DNA of 64,000 nt from Humulus lupulus (GCF_963169125.1 NC_084801.1:78495696-78559695), one strand, 5' to 3'; positions 44,380 to 56,989 are shown, counted from the stretch's first letter. The notes: generated by a model not told the origin, from the letters alone. Numbers and translations: made by a program.

Positions 44380-45300
44380 ATTTTTTAGATGTAGAGCATT
44401 CTAGGTCTGTGGGACCAACTCTCCACTTAATCGATCTAGTTTGAAGGTTCCTTCATTCAAGATGTCCACAATCTGGTAGGGTCCTTCCCAATTTGGTCCC
44501 AACATCCAAAAGATCATTGTTTGCCAAAAATACCCTTCGAAGAACTAAATCACCTAGTTCTACACTTCGTCCTTTGACTTTCGAGTTAAAATACCGAGTG
44601 ATCCTCTGAATATAATGGGCGAGTTCCAATTATGACTCCTCCCCTTTTTTCTCGATCACACCCAGAGATGCTTTATGCAAGTCATGGTTCTGATCATGAT
44701 CGAAGGTTTTCTGTCTATGTGATGTCACTAGTGCCTCAATTGAGAGGATAGCCTTACTCCCAAAGGTTAAAAAGAAGGGAGTGTGCCCTGTGGTGGTGCT
44801 ATGTGAGGTCCTATAGGCCCAAAGTACTTGCGGAAGCTTCTTGGGCCATAATCCCTTAGCTTCATCTAGTCATTTTATTAAGCTTGCCTTAAGGGTTTAA
44901 TTTACAGCCTCGACCTGCCTGTTAGCTTGCGAATACACCACTAAAGAAAAACTCTTGATATGTCATACTTCTCACAAAAAATTGTGAAAAGATCACTATC
45001 GAACTGGGTTTCGTTGTCTGACACGATCTTCTTTGGGAGCCAAAAATGACATATTATGTTCTTCACAATGAAATCTAGGACTCTCTTCGAGGTTATGGTC
45101 ACCAAAGGCTTGGCCTTGACCCACTTTGTAAAGTAGTCGATGGCAACAACTGCATAGCGAACTCCTCCATATCCAGTTGGCAGCAAACCAATCAGGTCGA
45201 TCCCCCATACTACGAATGGCCAGGGCAATGAAATCATGGTTAGTTCCATGGGTGATGCTCGAGAAATTGTGGCAAAGCATTGGCACTTATGACACTTTTT
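44380..45300 (-). pseudogene. IN: Element 3 integrase remnant
   Basis: From 45300 downwards on the minus strand: CHKCQCFATISRASPMELTMI, WGIDLIGLLPTGYGGVRYAV, IVSDNETQFDSDLF (44941-45300), then in broken frames WAYRTSHSTTTGHTPF, ITRYFNSKVKGR and DLVLRRVFLAN. Catalytic D and D are seen; the usual DNGTQ is DNETQ. The N-terminal zinc finger is cut off by LTR H at 45306. It is close to the element 1 integrase. Confidence 0.82.
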
Positions 45301-45305
45301 GACGT

Positions 45306-47196
45306 TGTAACGACCCAAATTTGCTAATAAGGCTTTGGGCCGTGATTAGTGTGCTAGGAGGGCAATAAGTGAATTACGATTATAATATGTGAATTTATGT
45401 GAATATGTGATAGAGATGCATGTTTAGTTGGATTAAATATGCATGTGGGCCCCGTTTGGATATTAGAGGCATGTTTGTAATTTCAGTCTGTTGAGGGTAT
45501 AAATGAGATATGATTGTGATATATTTGTGTAGCACAATCCGAGACAGTCCTAGGGAGCCGTTAGCCAGGAAGTCACAACGGGGTTGAATATTTGACTCGA
45601 GGGGAGTCGAAAGGTATTTCGGGTATTAGATGTCTTAAGGGGTTATCGGGTTATGGAAATAAATATTTGGAGATATATTCGAGGTTAGAATGTTTAGGAG
45701 GGAATATTGGGAAAATTTACCATTTTTCCATCAGGGACGTTTCTGGTACCCCGAGCCTTGATGCAATCACATAGATTTAAGTTAAATAAAACAAATATAG
45801 GAAACCCCTAGACTTTTTCTAAACCGACCCACTCCCTCTCCTTTGCTCTGGTTTTCTTACACTCTTGAAGGCCTAGTGACATCTTGGAGAAAACCAGCCA
45901 AAACTAAGGAATTGAAGCTAGGAACCAAGCTAGTGTTTTGGAAACTTGGAGCTTAGGAAACTGAGTTGTGGATTCAATTCTATTTTCGGTAAACTGGCTG
46001 GGAGAAGTGTGAAGAAAACCTAGAATTTCTGGGTTCAAAGGAGCGTGCCACGAGCCAGCTCTGGGGTGTCGCGACGCGTGTGGCCTTTTGGCCTTGGGTT
46101 TTCTCTCTGGCTTGGGACTACGCCGCGACCTTAGGGGGAAAGACGCAACTCACGTCCCCTTGTGGCTTGGGTTCTGGGTGTCTGACTTGAGGGCAAGTCG
46201 CGACCCTTGAAGCCATGCTGCGGCCCACCTACAGATTTTTACTTTAGGATGGTTTCTAGGTTTAGTAAGGCTCAGGGGCTCGAACCTAGGCACTCGGGAC
46301 AATTTCTACTACCTAGTTTAGTAAAAATTGTGTTCTCGGAGGCTAGTTTTTATCTCCTAAGTGTTTATTTGGATTAGAAGTTGATAAATAGCTATTGGCC
46401 ACTGTGACTAGGTTTGTCGTGAAGGCTCAGGACTGAGGATTGTGCTCGGAACCATTCTATTATCTCCGCTCAGAATTCAAGGTAAGAAAACTGCACCCTT
46501 TAGTGGTTATAACGAGACTGAGATTCCCAATACTTTAACATGCTTACTATTTGGTTAAATGACTGACTTGGCATATGAGAATGAATGACCTAAGAGAGTC
46601 GGGGTTGATAATTTGCGCATAGGACGTGGATCGCCCACTATGAATATTGTATACTGATTAAATTGATGAATGTATATTTTTACTGATATTAGTTTGATGT
46701 CTATGATTTGTTGATTATTTGGATGATTGTTTTATGATTGAATGATTATCATCACTGATTATGTATTACTGTTATGTTTTTCTTGCTGGGCGTTGGCTCA
46801 CGGGTGCTACGTGGTGCAGATAAAGGCAAGGGTAAGATGGACCAACCATGAGTTGGAGAGCTCTGAGGGTGAGATGTATATTGTCAGCTGCTCGTCCGCC
46901 ACGACCGAGGGAAAGTATAGAGACAGAAGCCTAAAACTTTAATTTTTCCATTAGAATGACCACTAATTGTATATAACTTTTGAGAACTTTGTAGCTTTGT
47001 CTTTTAAACCCTGTTTTGGGATCCCATGTACCAAATATCTATTGTAATGAAAAATTAACCGTTTATGATCAAAATATTTTATTCCCAATCCGATTTTTGA
47101 CCTTAGGATCACATTTTCAGTCAAATGACTTGATTACCAAGTCCTGCACTATTTCAACTACACAGTGTAATGGTCTTAGTTATCGAAGGCGTTACA
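45306..47196 (+). repeat. LTR H: long gypsy LTR at a deletion junction
   Basis: 1,891 bp, TGTAACGACCCAAATTTGC...GGCGTTACA. It has the family blocks TTGGCTCACGGGTGCTACG (46794) and GGGATCCCATG (47020), and TCGCGAC motifs at 46070 and 46198. Flanks GACGT (left) and TAACA (right) do not match, and integrase lies on one side with gag on the other. So an element inserted here and a later deletion removed its remainder together with PR, RT and RNase H of element 3. Confidence 0.8.
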
Positions 47197-48770
47197 TAAC
47201 ATTTCCACCTCTTTGGTGGTGGAAAAACGGGCAAAGCATCAACATTCAAATTCTACTCACAGGGTACCTTCTCAATTGATTGAATGTTTCTTGTACTTAT
47301 TGAACCATAACTTGGCCAATCCAGTTAGTGTTGCTGGGAAGAAAATACATCTTAGGCAAGGTCGACATTGTGGGCCATCATTAATGTATTGAAGTTCCCG
47401 AGGTTAATGGACAGGTCAGTGGTTCCATCATATGTGGGCAAGGTCGGCATCCTAAAGACAATTAGATATGGAGCTACCACAATGTTAGGAGCAAAAGGTT
47501 CAAGCTCCTCATCCGAATCACAATCATCGACTCGTTTTCCAGATAGGAGTTTCTTCATCTATTCTTCCATTAGGTCCAGTTGTGCGCTCGTTGGAACCTT
47601 GGTGTCTTGGATATTCGAGAGCTTATTATAAGCCCCCATCCTATTGTAAGCGTTAGTTGGGTCATTATCCCTCCAAGCATGAGCTTAGTTAGGCGGGACA
47701 TTCCCATTGTCGCGTACGATAGACGGATCTCCCCGTGGCTGAGTATAACTCAAATCATCATTGTGAGTTGGATGTCCTCTTTGTGAGTTTAGATTATCAC
47801 ACATGTCTGAATGTGGGTTGGAGCGAAGGCTTAAGTGATTCCTCATGTCATTTTCATGCCTTCCTCCGCTTGTCTAGTAGCTTTTATTATAGAAGCTTAT
47901 AGCTTGTGACTGGGATCGAGGACCTGGACTATTAGCGCGAGACTGCGGGATATATGTGTTCTCTGAGGGGGGAGGATTTCTCCTACTATTCCCTTGAGCT
48001 AGATCATTCCTCTGTGGGAGAGGTGGTGTTAGATGTCAAATCGATGATGGAGGATGGCTAATATGTGAAGCTATCCTTGTTCCATCGGGACGCACTACGT
48101 GAGCTCACCCTTGGTCTACTCCAATAACTCGGGGTGGAGGCAGTTCCAGTTCATTTCTCTATGTCAGAGGTTCTAGCTGCAGAACGAATGAAGGTTCTAG
48201 CTGAATGAACGTTCCTGCGAGGGTTGGTAGGTTCAGCATTCCGTGGAATCCATTGAGAAGGTACGAAACTCATGATTGCAGTTCAAACAGACCGACTGAC
48301 ATGAGGTCGATGAATCTAGTGAGGATTGGAAAGTTGAGTATTTTGCTGAATCCGCTCAGAAGGTATGGAGCTCATAGTTGCAAATCTGATAGAGTTACTA
48401 AGATTGGGTCGATTATTCTTAAGGGACCTATGGGAGCCATTTGACCTCTTTTTGATGTTAACATTGGTTGCAAGAGGGGGTAATCGGGCTAAGATATCCC
48501 CAATATGCTTGTTAGCCTGGGCAAGAAGGTTCCTTAACTGGGAGTTTTCCATCTTGATGGCTATCAGGTTTCCAGGATGGGGATTTGGTGGGCGTGAGGC
48601 TGAGCTCCCAATATCGTCTTGGTCCACATGTTGATTTCCATAAAGATATTGTACAAATGAGTGTTCTCCAGTGGATATGGTCGTGGATATGGTCGCACGA
48701 TGAGCCTCCTGATCATCAAGTTGCTCTGTCTCATTGTCACGCATAGATCAGGTGACCACCATGGTGACTG
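47197..48770 (-). pseudogene. gag: Element 3 gag remnant
   Basis: Minus strand. The N-terminal part (48316-48744) NETEQLDDQEAHR, DDIGSSASRPPNPHPGN and MENSQLRNLLAQANKHIGDI matches the start of element 1 gag. The capsid part (47352-47558) is FAPNIVVAPYLIVFRMPTL with FNTLMMAHNVD. The true start codon is near 48764, followed by a TGA where element 1 has CGA. It ends at the deletion junction 47196. Confidence 0.8.
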
Positions 48771-48807
48771 TTAGGTGAAACTTGCATGGAGAATTAAGCT
48801 GAATATT

Positions 48808-48826
48808 CTCTCAATGAAAGCACCAA
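48808..48826 (-). other. Primer binding site of element 3
   Basis: Sense-strand TTGGTGCTTTCATTGAGAG two bases inside the 5' LTR, the intact form of the site seen with one change in element 1. Confidence 0.8.
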
Positions 48827-48828
48827 TC

Positions 48829-49501
48829 TGTTGATGCAGTTTTTTCGCCAAAAGTTGATTAAGGAATCTGAAAATAGAGATATTCATCTTTTACTAAACC
48901 ATAATTGGACAAATGAAAAGTAGCAAGAACAGCCACACACTTTTTATGTGGTTCAATGGTTAAAAATCTACCTTGTCCACAAGTCACTCTTATTAATCTT
49001 TTTTGTTCTCACCATGAAATTGTTTGTGACAATTTCACCAGAGTATCAGTATATAAAAAATGTTGATACCTTTTTCTGTCCATTCTCCCATGTATTTATG
49101 GGGAATTCGACCTGGACACTTTTTGGTAATCGTGCATAAATATGGTAACATACATTTTTGGGAAATATCCCATTTACAAAAATACATTAATAACTATTGA
49201 TTCTATGCCCACAATATCGGGTAATAAATACAATAATGAGTGTATAAGGAATCTCCAAGTCTTTTAGGATCCTCCATTGTGCATCATGACCAGGCTTCCA
49301 CGAGCTGAACACTTCCTTCGAGTTGGGTGTCAAAGAACTAATCTTAACAAACATGAGTCATGCTCGGACTTTCACGAAGGCGATCTGGCTCTCGTGCATC
49401 TCGAACTATGTTGTTGGCGCAAGAGACAGTCTGGACACTATCTGATTGTCATAAGTTATCATGTTTGACTCTTGAGTTAGCTAGATGCTCTATCTATGCA
49501 T
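48829..49501 (-). repeat. 5' LTR of element 3
   Basis: About 673 bp starting TGTTGATGCAG. The end at TAGATGCTCTATCTATGCA differs from the other LTR end (CATGCACAACA), so the border is uncertain by several bases. The TATA equivalent is mutated to CATAAATA near 49093. Confidence 0.8.
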
Positions 49502-49724
49502 TTTCTTCATACATTTTTCTACCAGCTCTACCATATGCTGAGTAATTCAGGTCGTATTTTTTTAGTACAACAGCCTCCACGGTTTTAAGGCTATTATTAA
49601 CCATTGCAAGATAAGCTTTGACAGCGAGATTCTCTGATGTCTCAGGAATAACACCAGATGAAGCAGAGGAACTAGAAGTATCAACAGAGGGCAGGGGAGA
49701 ACCGACGGTCTTGGTTTGAGCCAT
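49502..49724 (-). pseudogene. Unidentified ORF, truncated by element 3
   Basis: ATG at 49724 in a good plant context (AATCAATGGCTC). The ~74 residues start MAQTKTVGSPLPSVDTSSSS, continue with NLAVKAYLAMVNNSLKTVEA and LKKYDLNYSAYGRAGRKM, then run into the element 3 LTR. The composition is that of a soluble protein: a Ser/Thr-rich start followed by an amphipathic helix-like part. No retroelement domain is recognisable, and the upstream sequence has a CT-rich leader-like tract (49780-49815). It may be the first exon of a host gene, or a sequence carried by element G. I do not recognise the family. Confidence 0.4.
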
Positions 49725-50880
49725 TGATTCCTGCACACTAGGAGGCACAAGAAAGAAAGACAACAAAGAAGAACCAAGGAGAAATCACTAGAAAAAAAAA
49801 AAAAAGAGAGAGAGTGAGTAAATGGGAGAATGATCATGGGAATGTGAGGACCAATGTGGGTTAAAGGCACAAAATGTTTAGTTACCCAATTCTTGACTAG
49901 CAAAGGAAAATGAAATTTTTTCTCTTAATTGTGGCCAAATTAAAAAGGCAACAAATTTTCTTTGTTTTTTTCAACTATCCTTTTTTTCACATAAAACAAT
50001 TAATATCCAAACAAAAATTAACTTTACAGAGAATATTTACAAAGATAACACAAAATCAATTGGAATAAAAAAAAAGTCAAATAAAGAATGATTTCACACC
50101 CCCACAACATTTTGGTTTTCTTCCCTTTTTTTTAATATTCCAATTTTTTATTAGTATATATATATAGATAATGACCATAAAATTTCCTTTTACTGGTAAC
50201 GAAAATTTTAAAACCTGTAACACAATAAAAAAACATTCAAAAATTAAATGAGTACTATAATGTTAGAGAAATTATATAATTTATATGACATGATTGAGAG
50301 TGTTTTGATAAAAATAAATATTTATTTTGCATAACATATTTTTAGGAAATACATTAACAAAGAGGATTAGACTTTCATTTTTTACTTTTTCTTCATTCAG
50401 AACAAGTATTAGTGTGTGAAGTGTAAAAATAAGGTCATTGCCCTTCTTGGCAATTTTGGCCATTTTATGTAGTACCCAATGGAGACTCTGTCACACTACA
50501 CCATGGTATCCCTTTTCAATGGTAGCGTATCCTCTACATAGATCTAATTACACAGGCTCAACTTACTGAAAGCTGGCTTTAATACACTGGTATAGGTAGC
50601 TCTATTCTCACAGGAGCCTGAAACAGAAGAAATTTTGTTAATTTTTCTCATTACACTCTTAGTAAGCATCTTTTCCAAAATATATCATTAAAAAAAAATT
50701 ATTTCGAAAGCAACATACGTACCATGACCTATATCAAAAATAATTAATCTAAAAGAAAGTACTAACAAAATTTAGGAATAAGTTTGAAAATTATTTAAAC
50801 AGGTATACAAATATTTGATAAGCAGCTAGGAAAGGAGGGTCAAGAATAAAACAAAAAGAATTATATACTACAAACCCCCA
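49725..50880. other. AT-rich non-coding region
   Basis: No supported gene. It has a GA/CT tract with an A-run (49790-49815), poly-T stretches and a TATATATATA tract near 50153. It could be the upstream region of the ORF at 49502-49724. The small minus-strand ORF at 50281-50463 has no recognisable feature. Confidence 0.5.
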
Positions 50881-51486
50881 AGGATTTCCTAAGGGAATCA
50901 AATCGAACTGAATCTAGAGACTTTGTGAAAATATCAGCAATGTGCTTGTCAGTCTCAATGTATTCCAAGATCAGTGTTTTATTCTCAACAAGCTCTGTAA
51001 TAAAATGATTCCTAATATAAATATGTTTTATGCATGAGTGTTGAACTGGATTTTTAGAAATATTTATTGCACTAGTGTTGTAAAAAAAATAGTAAAAGTA
51101 TATAATTCAAACACATAGTTAATCATTATTTGTTTCATCCACAACAGTTGAGTACAACAATTGCCAGCAGCAATTTATTGGGCCTCAGTAGTAGATAATA
51201 AAATGGAATTTTACTTATTGTTGTGCCACGACACCAAGTTGTTCCCTAGATAGAAACATCCTCCACTTGTACTGAATTCATCACTTTTATTTTTAAAAAT
51301 CCATATTGTTCCAATGACATTTGTATGATTTGGTCTAGGCACAAGGGTCCACACATCATTTCTGGAAAATTGTTCCAAACCTTCTTGCATAGCTTTAATA
51401 CAAGACTCATCATTTAAAGCTTCTTTCACATTTTTTGGTTCAAGGGAAGAGGAGAAGTACACATATTGGACGAGATTTACATACAT
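50880..51486 (-). pseudogene. RT-RH: Copia J RT start fused to RNase H end
   Basis: KNVKEALNDESCIKAMQEGL and RNDVWTLVPRPNHTNVIGTI are the start of copia RT. At ~51270 the reading passes directly to STSGGCFYLGNNLVSWHNNK, the RNase H segment found near the end of pol, followed by LSTTEAQ and a degenerate end. The catalytic YVDD part of RT is missing, so an internal deletion of several hundred bases joined the two. Confidence 0.82.
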
Positions 51487-51726
51487 TTTCCTTGTGACCT
51501 TGCTTTCTTCTAAATCTCCCTAAATGATATCAGCTAGATGAATCTTTTTAACCCTGGATGAAGGTTTTTTCTGAATTGAATCACTGATAATTTTAGGCAT
51601 TTTTGTCTCTGTCTATTAACATGTCGATGTATAAAATGTGTTAGATGATGATTCAATTTCAATTCGTGTAGCAACAGATGGAATTTCTGATACATCATTC
51701 TGAACTTTTGATTGAACGAGTGATGC

Positions 51727-52330
51727 TTACATAAATTTATCTATCTCGACTTCTGTTGAAAATTCTAAAAAATCTTCGACATCATCAACAACAACATTAG
51801 CACACTCCACAACAGTTTGGGTTTTCATGTTATACACACGATATGCCCTACTGTTTATGGAATAACAAAGAAATACACTTGCATCACTTTTAGCCTTAAA
51901 CTTTCCATCATTTTCTCGATCTCTCAATATGTAATACACACACCAAAAAATGTGAAAATAACTTACATTTGGACGCTTACCTTTCCAGATCTCATAAGGA
52001 GTTTTGGTAGTACCTGAATGCAAAAACACTTTATTTATTGTATAGCACTCAGTATTAAAAGCTTCTTTCCAAGATCTTTTGGACATTTTCTTGCTATTTA
52101 ACATTACTCTTGCCATTTCATGAAGAGTGCAATTCCTTCTCTCAACAACTCGATTTTGCTCAGGAGTTTTGGGAGCTGAAAATCCATGAGGTATACCACA
52201 AGATTTACAGAATTCATCATACACAACATTCTCAAATACTTTACCATGATCACTACGAATTCTAACAATCTTGCCAATATTACAATCTCTTTCAACTTTT
52301 ACTTTTAAACAAAGAGTTTTGAAAGGTGAT
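51727..52330 (-). pseudogene. IN: Copia J integrase core
   Basis: Open piece 51727-52224: FCKSCGIPHGFSAPKTPEQN, then VVERRNCTLHEMARVML with the catalytic Glu, KTPYEIWKGKRPNVSYFHIF and YSINSRAYRVYN. Part of the same domain is read in another frame at 52104-52295. The upstream D-x-D part is scattered over broken frames to ~52800, with zinc-finger wording still visible. Confidence 0.82.
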
Positions 52331-53239
52331 ATCTTTGTTAATGATTTTTAATTGCATACAAAGTTTGCAAGGTTCACGCTTACCGGTAGATTCTCTACCA
52401 AGTTTAGGTAGACCACAAACAAATCATGCATTTGACAATTTTTTCAAGCTTTTGAAATTTATGTGACCAAGTTACTCATACCACAAATCAGTAGAATTGC
52501 TTATGGCCAAGTGACAAGACACATTTTGAGAGAGAGTATAGCAATTATCAATTGATCTAAATTCTTTTATTACACAATTTCCTTGTTGATCAATCACACT
52601 ACAATCATCTCAAGAAATATTAACAATGTATCCTTGATCACAAATTTGACTTATGCTAATTAAATTAGCTTTCAATCCATCAACCAGCAGAACAGTTTTC
52701 AGTTTAGGTAACTCTTCCAAAGTTAAGGTTCCATTTCCAAGAACTTTACCTGCCACACCATCACAAAAATTTACTTAATGGACCTTTTTAATTTCTTTTC
52801 AAGGTATTTTACACTTTCTAACTAAGTGTGACCAAAACCATAACATTCCCTGTTTTGAACTCCCTATTTAATGTAGGAAAAAAAAGGGCTAGAAGATGTG
52901 TTACCTTTCGAGAATTTAGAAAAATTATTTTTATTTCCTAATAGTTTCATATAGTTTTGAAAATTTCTTGTCAATGGGGCCAACTCATTATCATTTTCAT
53001 CATCTGAACCACCCTTTTTTAACTTTTCAAAGCAATAGATTTTTCCTTTTCTTTTACCTTGTTTGGTTTTTCTTTTTGTCTGACCTGTTGATTCAGTTCA
53101 AAGGTTCATAATGATCCCATCAGTTCTTTCACTTTCATGGAATTCAGATCTTTAGCCTCCTCCATAGCGATTAACTTGGTGTTAAACCTATCAGGTAAAA
53201 CACGAGCAATCTTTTGAACTAACACAGATTCATCTAATT

Positions 53240-53806
53240 TCTCACCTAAGGAAAAAAATTCATTAGCAGAATTAGACAATCTTTCAAAAATTCAATGGGA
53301 GTTTTAGTTTCAGACATTCTAAGATCCTCAAATTTTGTATGTAACATAATGGACCTAGAACGCTTGACATCAGCAGTACCTTCAAATTGAAATAGAAGCA
53401 TTAGCCAAGCTTCTTTGGCTGAATAACAAGAGGATATAAGTTTAATATACTCTTCACCAACACCATTGAACAAAGCGTGTAAGGCCTTATTGTTGTAAGT
53501 GGATAATAAATCATTAGTATTTGACCAATTTAGTTCAGATTTTACCATTTTTTCCTTAGTTTTTGCGTCAACATCAGTTGGTAGTGACCAACTTGTCTAG
53601 ATAGATCTCCACGCCTTTTCATCTTGAGATTTGATGAGGCTTTCATTCTAACCTTCCAGTAAGGATAGTTAGAATCATTAAGAAACGGTGGACGAGTTAT
53701 AGAACTTTCTTCTGCAAAAAAAAGACATGTTGCAAGTAGAAAAACAAACAAATAGAAAAGTAAACACAAGATCTTACTAAGAGTTTAGTGGACCACTCTG
53801 ATACCA
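53240..53806 (-). pseudogene. gag: Copia J gag and PBS
   Basis: SSITRPPFLNDSNYPYWKVR (53640-53720) is the classic copia Gag start, preceded by a frame without a clear ATG. The piece 53246-53548 has LFNGVGEEYIKLISSCYSAK and KFEDLRMSETKTPIEFLKD, the UBN2-type capsid domain. The PBS is the minus-strand TGGTATCAGAGTGG (53793-53806), fitting initiator tRNA-Met. Confidence 0.82.
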
Positions 53807-53808
53807 AA

Positions 53809-54542
53809 TGAAATTCCATTTTTTAAGATTACCAACTGAATTTTATCAATAATTTATTTAATGTGGAATAGTTATAAAATTGTTTGAATAGACATATATT
53901 CTGATCTATGAGGTCAGAATGCTGATGAATCAGAATAAATGAACCAAAAGTAAACAAACTAGAAGTAACGTGACACAAGAAGTATTTTACGTGGTTCAAA
54001 AAACCTAGTCCACGAGGCCACACCCAGAGATAAAATAAATTAGTAAGGTCTCAAGAATACAATAAGCAATTGACTTATGCAATATTAGACTCCCTCTAAA
54101 TCCTTGTTGCAGCCTTGAAGTACTCCACTTTAAAAATCTAATTTTTATAAACACCAAGAACACGAAATCCCTTATGATCTTGATGAGTGCTCGCTTCCTC
54201 CCGAAGTGAGACTTATGGAAATCCTCTGCCAAATATTTTATGGCACGTTCACAAGCTTTGTGACTTGTTTAAGGATAAACAAAACAGAACAAAACAAACA
54301 AACAAAGAGATAGTTGAACAAAGACTACTCTTTACATAAAACAGAAATCTTCAAAATATGACATGTTAAAATCGAGAAGAGCTGAGATTAGTTGCTGCTC
54401 TGGTCTGGTATTTATAGAGTTTAGGAAACACTAAGCTGAGAAAATTTTGTTCCTGATCTCATTAAGAGAAAATGAGAGAGTTTCTAAAAATAACTCTCAA
54501 TTACCGTTACTGCAGAGAAATTTCGATGTAACAGAAGATCAC
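53809..54542 (-). repeat. 5' LTR of copia J
   Basis: Non-coding sequence between the PBS and element I, ~734 bp. It contains ACGTGGTTCAAAAAACCTAG-like wording typical of copia LTRs. With no 3' LTR the outer border cannot be fixed. Element I begins at 54543. Confidence 0.65.
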
Positions 54543-56986
54543 TGTAACCTCCCAAAATACCTAATGTGACTTAGTTCCTTGATTAGGGGGTCAGAAGGGC
54601 AATAACTGGTTAATTGTGTTAATATGTGATTATATGCATGATTATGTGAGTTGTATTATTATATGACTGTATTTCCATGCATGTGGGCATGTTTCTTATT
54701 AGAAGGGCATTTTTGTAATTTTGGCCTTTTGAGGCATATTAGTATATTTGTGTGCATATATGTGATATATGTGTGAGATCACATTATTATGTGAATATTT
54801 TTGGGTTACTCGACACAATGCAATCCTAGGAGGCAAGTTAGCGGTTAAGTCATAATGGGGTCAAATACCGGGCTCGGGGTGAGCTTAGGAGTAATTTGGT
54901 ATTTAGTACATTACCGGGATTGAGCGGGAAATGGGAAAATATTTGGTCATTATTTGAGGAAATTGGAAGTAACAGGAATTGTGAGATGTTATTTATGATT
55001 AACGGGACAATTGGCTAATGACAAGTTCGCATTTGGGGCATCAAAAGACCTAGGTTTGACTAAGGGATATAATGGTCATTTCCTAGCCTAAGGGAGGATA
55101 TACTCAGAACCTAGTAGAATGAAACACTCAAATAATCAGCTCTCTTACTCTCTCAATCATTCTCTCTCTCTCTCTCTCTATTTGATTTTGGGGCATGGCT
55201 AGAAAATTCAAGCTTGGAGTTCTAAAGCTTGGGGTTTATGATTGAATTGCAGAAGCTAAAGGGGATTCAATTCATAACTCAGGTAAGGATTATAAACTCT
55301 ATTTTAGTTGGTATTTTTGTGTGATTTCGGTTGTTCTTAAGCTTGAAATTTTAAGGTTGTGAATTGCATTTTTTGTAGTGTTGGAATATGTTAAAGCCTG
55401 GATTTTGCTCCTTGGATTGAGGTGTGATGTTTGGTATGGTTCGGTATTGATTTTTGGTAAGTTTTTGGTTGAGGAAAATAGGGATTTCTAGGTTCGCGAG
55501 GTCATGTCGCGATCCTGTTCTTGGGCGTCGCGACCCATATGAACCCAGGGCACAGAGGTTATTCTTCCTGGGAGGCATCCTGCGGCCCTTAGGGACATGT
55601 CATGACCTGTGTCTTGATTTTTCAGACATTTGACTTTCTTTCTGGGAGCCATGCGTTGGCCCACCTGGGCAACTTTGGGCACTTTATGTTTTTAATAACG
55701 GGATATTAAAGCTAAAGGCTCGGGATCGATTCTACTACTTGGTTTGGTAGAATTCGAGGTCCCGTAGGCTAGGACTTGGTCCAGAAGCTTTTATTTGCTC
55801 ATTATTGACGAAATTTTATATTTGGTTATGACTAGGTTACCACTAGGGGCTCAAGATCAAGATCGTGCTCGAGGTTCGTTATTATTTTACATTATACTCG
55901 GACCTAAGGTAAGAAAATTGCACCTATTATGTGACATACATGATTAGGGCCTGGCCCGAATGCTGAATATAGTTTTGATTGGATATTCGCCACTGTAAAT
56001 GTGCATGGTTATGATTATTCCTATGAATGATTGATTGAAGCATATTGAATGCTTTGCATATGGATATTTGTTATATGATGAATGCATGTTAGCATTATAT
56101 ACTTGAGAAAAGCATTGACTTATTAGTCAAGGATGGAAATAGCACTAAGCACTGGTCGTAAAGCATTGACTTATGAGTCAAGGGCGGAAAAAGCGCGCTG
56201 ACTACTGGTCGATATGATTAGACTTAATCAGGAGCACCTTTTACACTTGACCTACCCAATGGTTGTAGAAAACCAAAGCGTCAGGTACGCTAGGCCAGAT
56301 CCAAGGCTGGTTACATAGAGGACAGGGCAATGGGTCCTGGGGTGACTTATTAATCCCAGATCCTAGGGCGTTGAGCCGTAGTGTGACTTATTAGTCATGT
56401 ACTTGGGCAATGGGTCCCGATATGAATCAGTTAATCATTTAGTTAGGGAATTCGGTCCAATATGACGTTGTAGTCATTTATACGAATGGTATACGTGCGT
56501 GAGTAGGGTTATTATTGTTGGCATGTATATTATGTTATGGAAATGTGTTATTCACTGCTTATGGGCATGTTTAAGTTTTCTTGCAAGGCCTTGGCTCACG
56601 GGTGCTACGTAGTGCAAGTAAAGGGGAAGAAAGTTGGACCAGCCATGAGTTGGAGAGCAGAGGTGGCGACGTGTACATATGCGGCCCTTGACCACCACGA
56701 CCAAGGTTTTTCAGAGGAACTAGGGTTAAACCCTATTTTTGCCGCTTAGGTTGGCGGATTGTAACTTTTGAATTGTAATGACCATTTTGGAACTGTAAAC
56801 ATTTATTATGGGATCCCATGTATAATTTAATATTTTAATCAAATATCCATTCCTTTTAACTGAAATTTTTAACCCTAGACCATTAATCACATTTATACGC
56901 ACGTTTATGGCCTAATTGCTTGTTTAATGAGTTAAGCTCTATTTAAAATACACAGTGTAATGGTCTTGGCTAACTAGGCCGTTACA
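54543..56986 (+). repeat. 5' LTR of element I
   Basis: 2,444 bp, TGTAACCTCCC...GGCCGTTACA, directly followed by the PBS. Features: a CT microsatellite at 55156-55180, TCGCGA motifs near 55508 and 55530, a run of TTATTAGTCA-type subrepeats at 56105-56480, and the family block CCTTGGCTCACGGGTGCTACG near 56590. The 3' partner lies outside the window. Confidence 0.88.
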
Positions 56987-56989
56987 ACT

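Larger units (their letters stand above)
37464..49501 (-). mobile_element. Element 3: old Tat-type gypsy element
   Basis: Minus-strand element of ~12 kb including insertions. The left LTR 37464-38180 and right LTR 48829-49501 are related but strongly diverged. Terminal PPT (38181), antisense gene (39029-43450), tandem repeat (43758), internal PPT (44147), integrase (44380-45300) and gag (47197-48770) are recognisable. RT, both RNase H domains and protease are gone, deleted around LTR H. TTTCT stands directly before the left LTR (37459-37463) and at 49502-49506 after the right one, a possible TSD if the right LTR end is slightly damaged. The gag N-terminus and antisense gene are closest to element 1. 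Confidence 0.85.
50880..53806 (-). mobile_element. Copia J: decayed Ty1/copia element
   Basis: Minus-strand order from the right: 5' LTR, PBS, gag, GAG-pre-integrase/integrase, RT start, RNase H end. The 3' LTR is absent on the left. Gag-Pol has numerous stops, and most of RT plus the first half of RNase H are deleted. Integrase upstream of RT places it in Ty1/copia. Confidence 0.83.

Noticed and set aside
50153..50165. TATATATATA tract as a promoter
   Set aside because: A simple dinucleotide run in AT-rich DNA with no gene placed downstream at a sensible distance.
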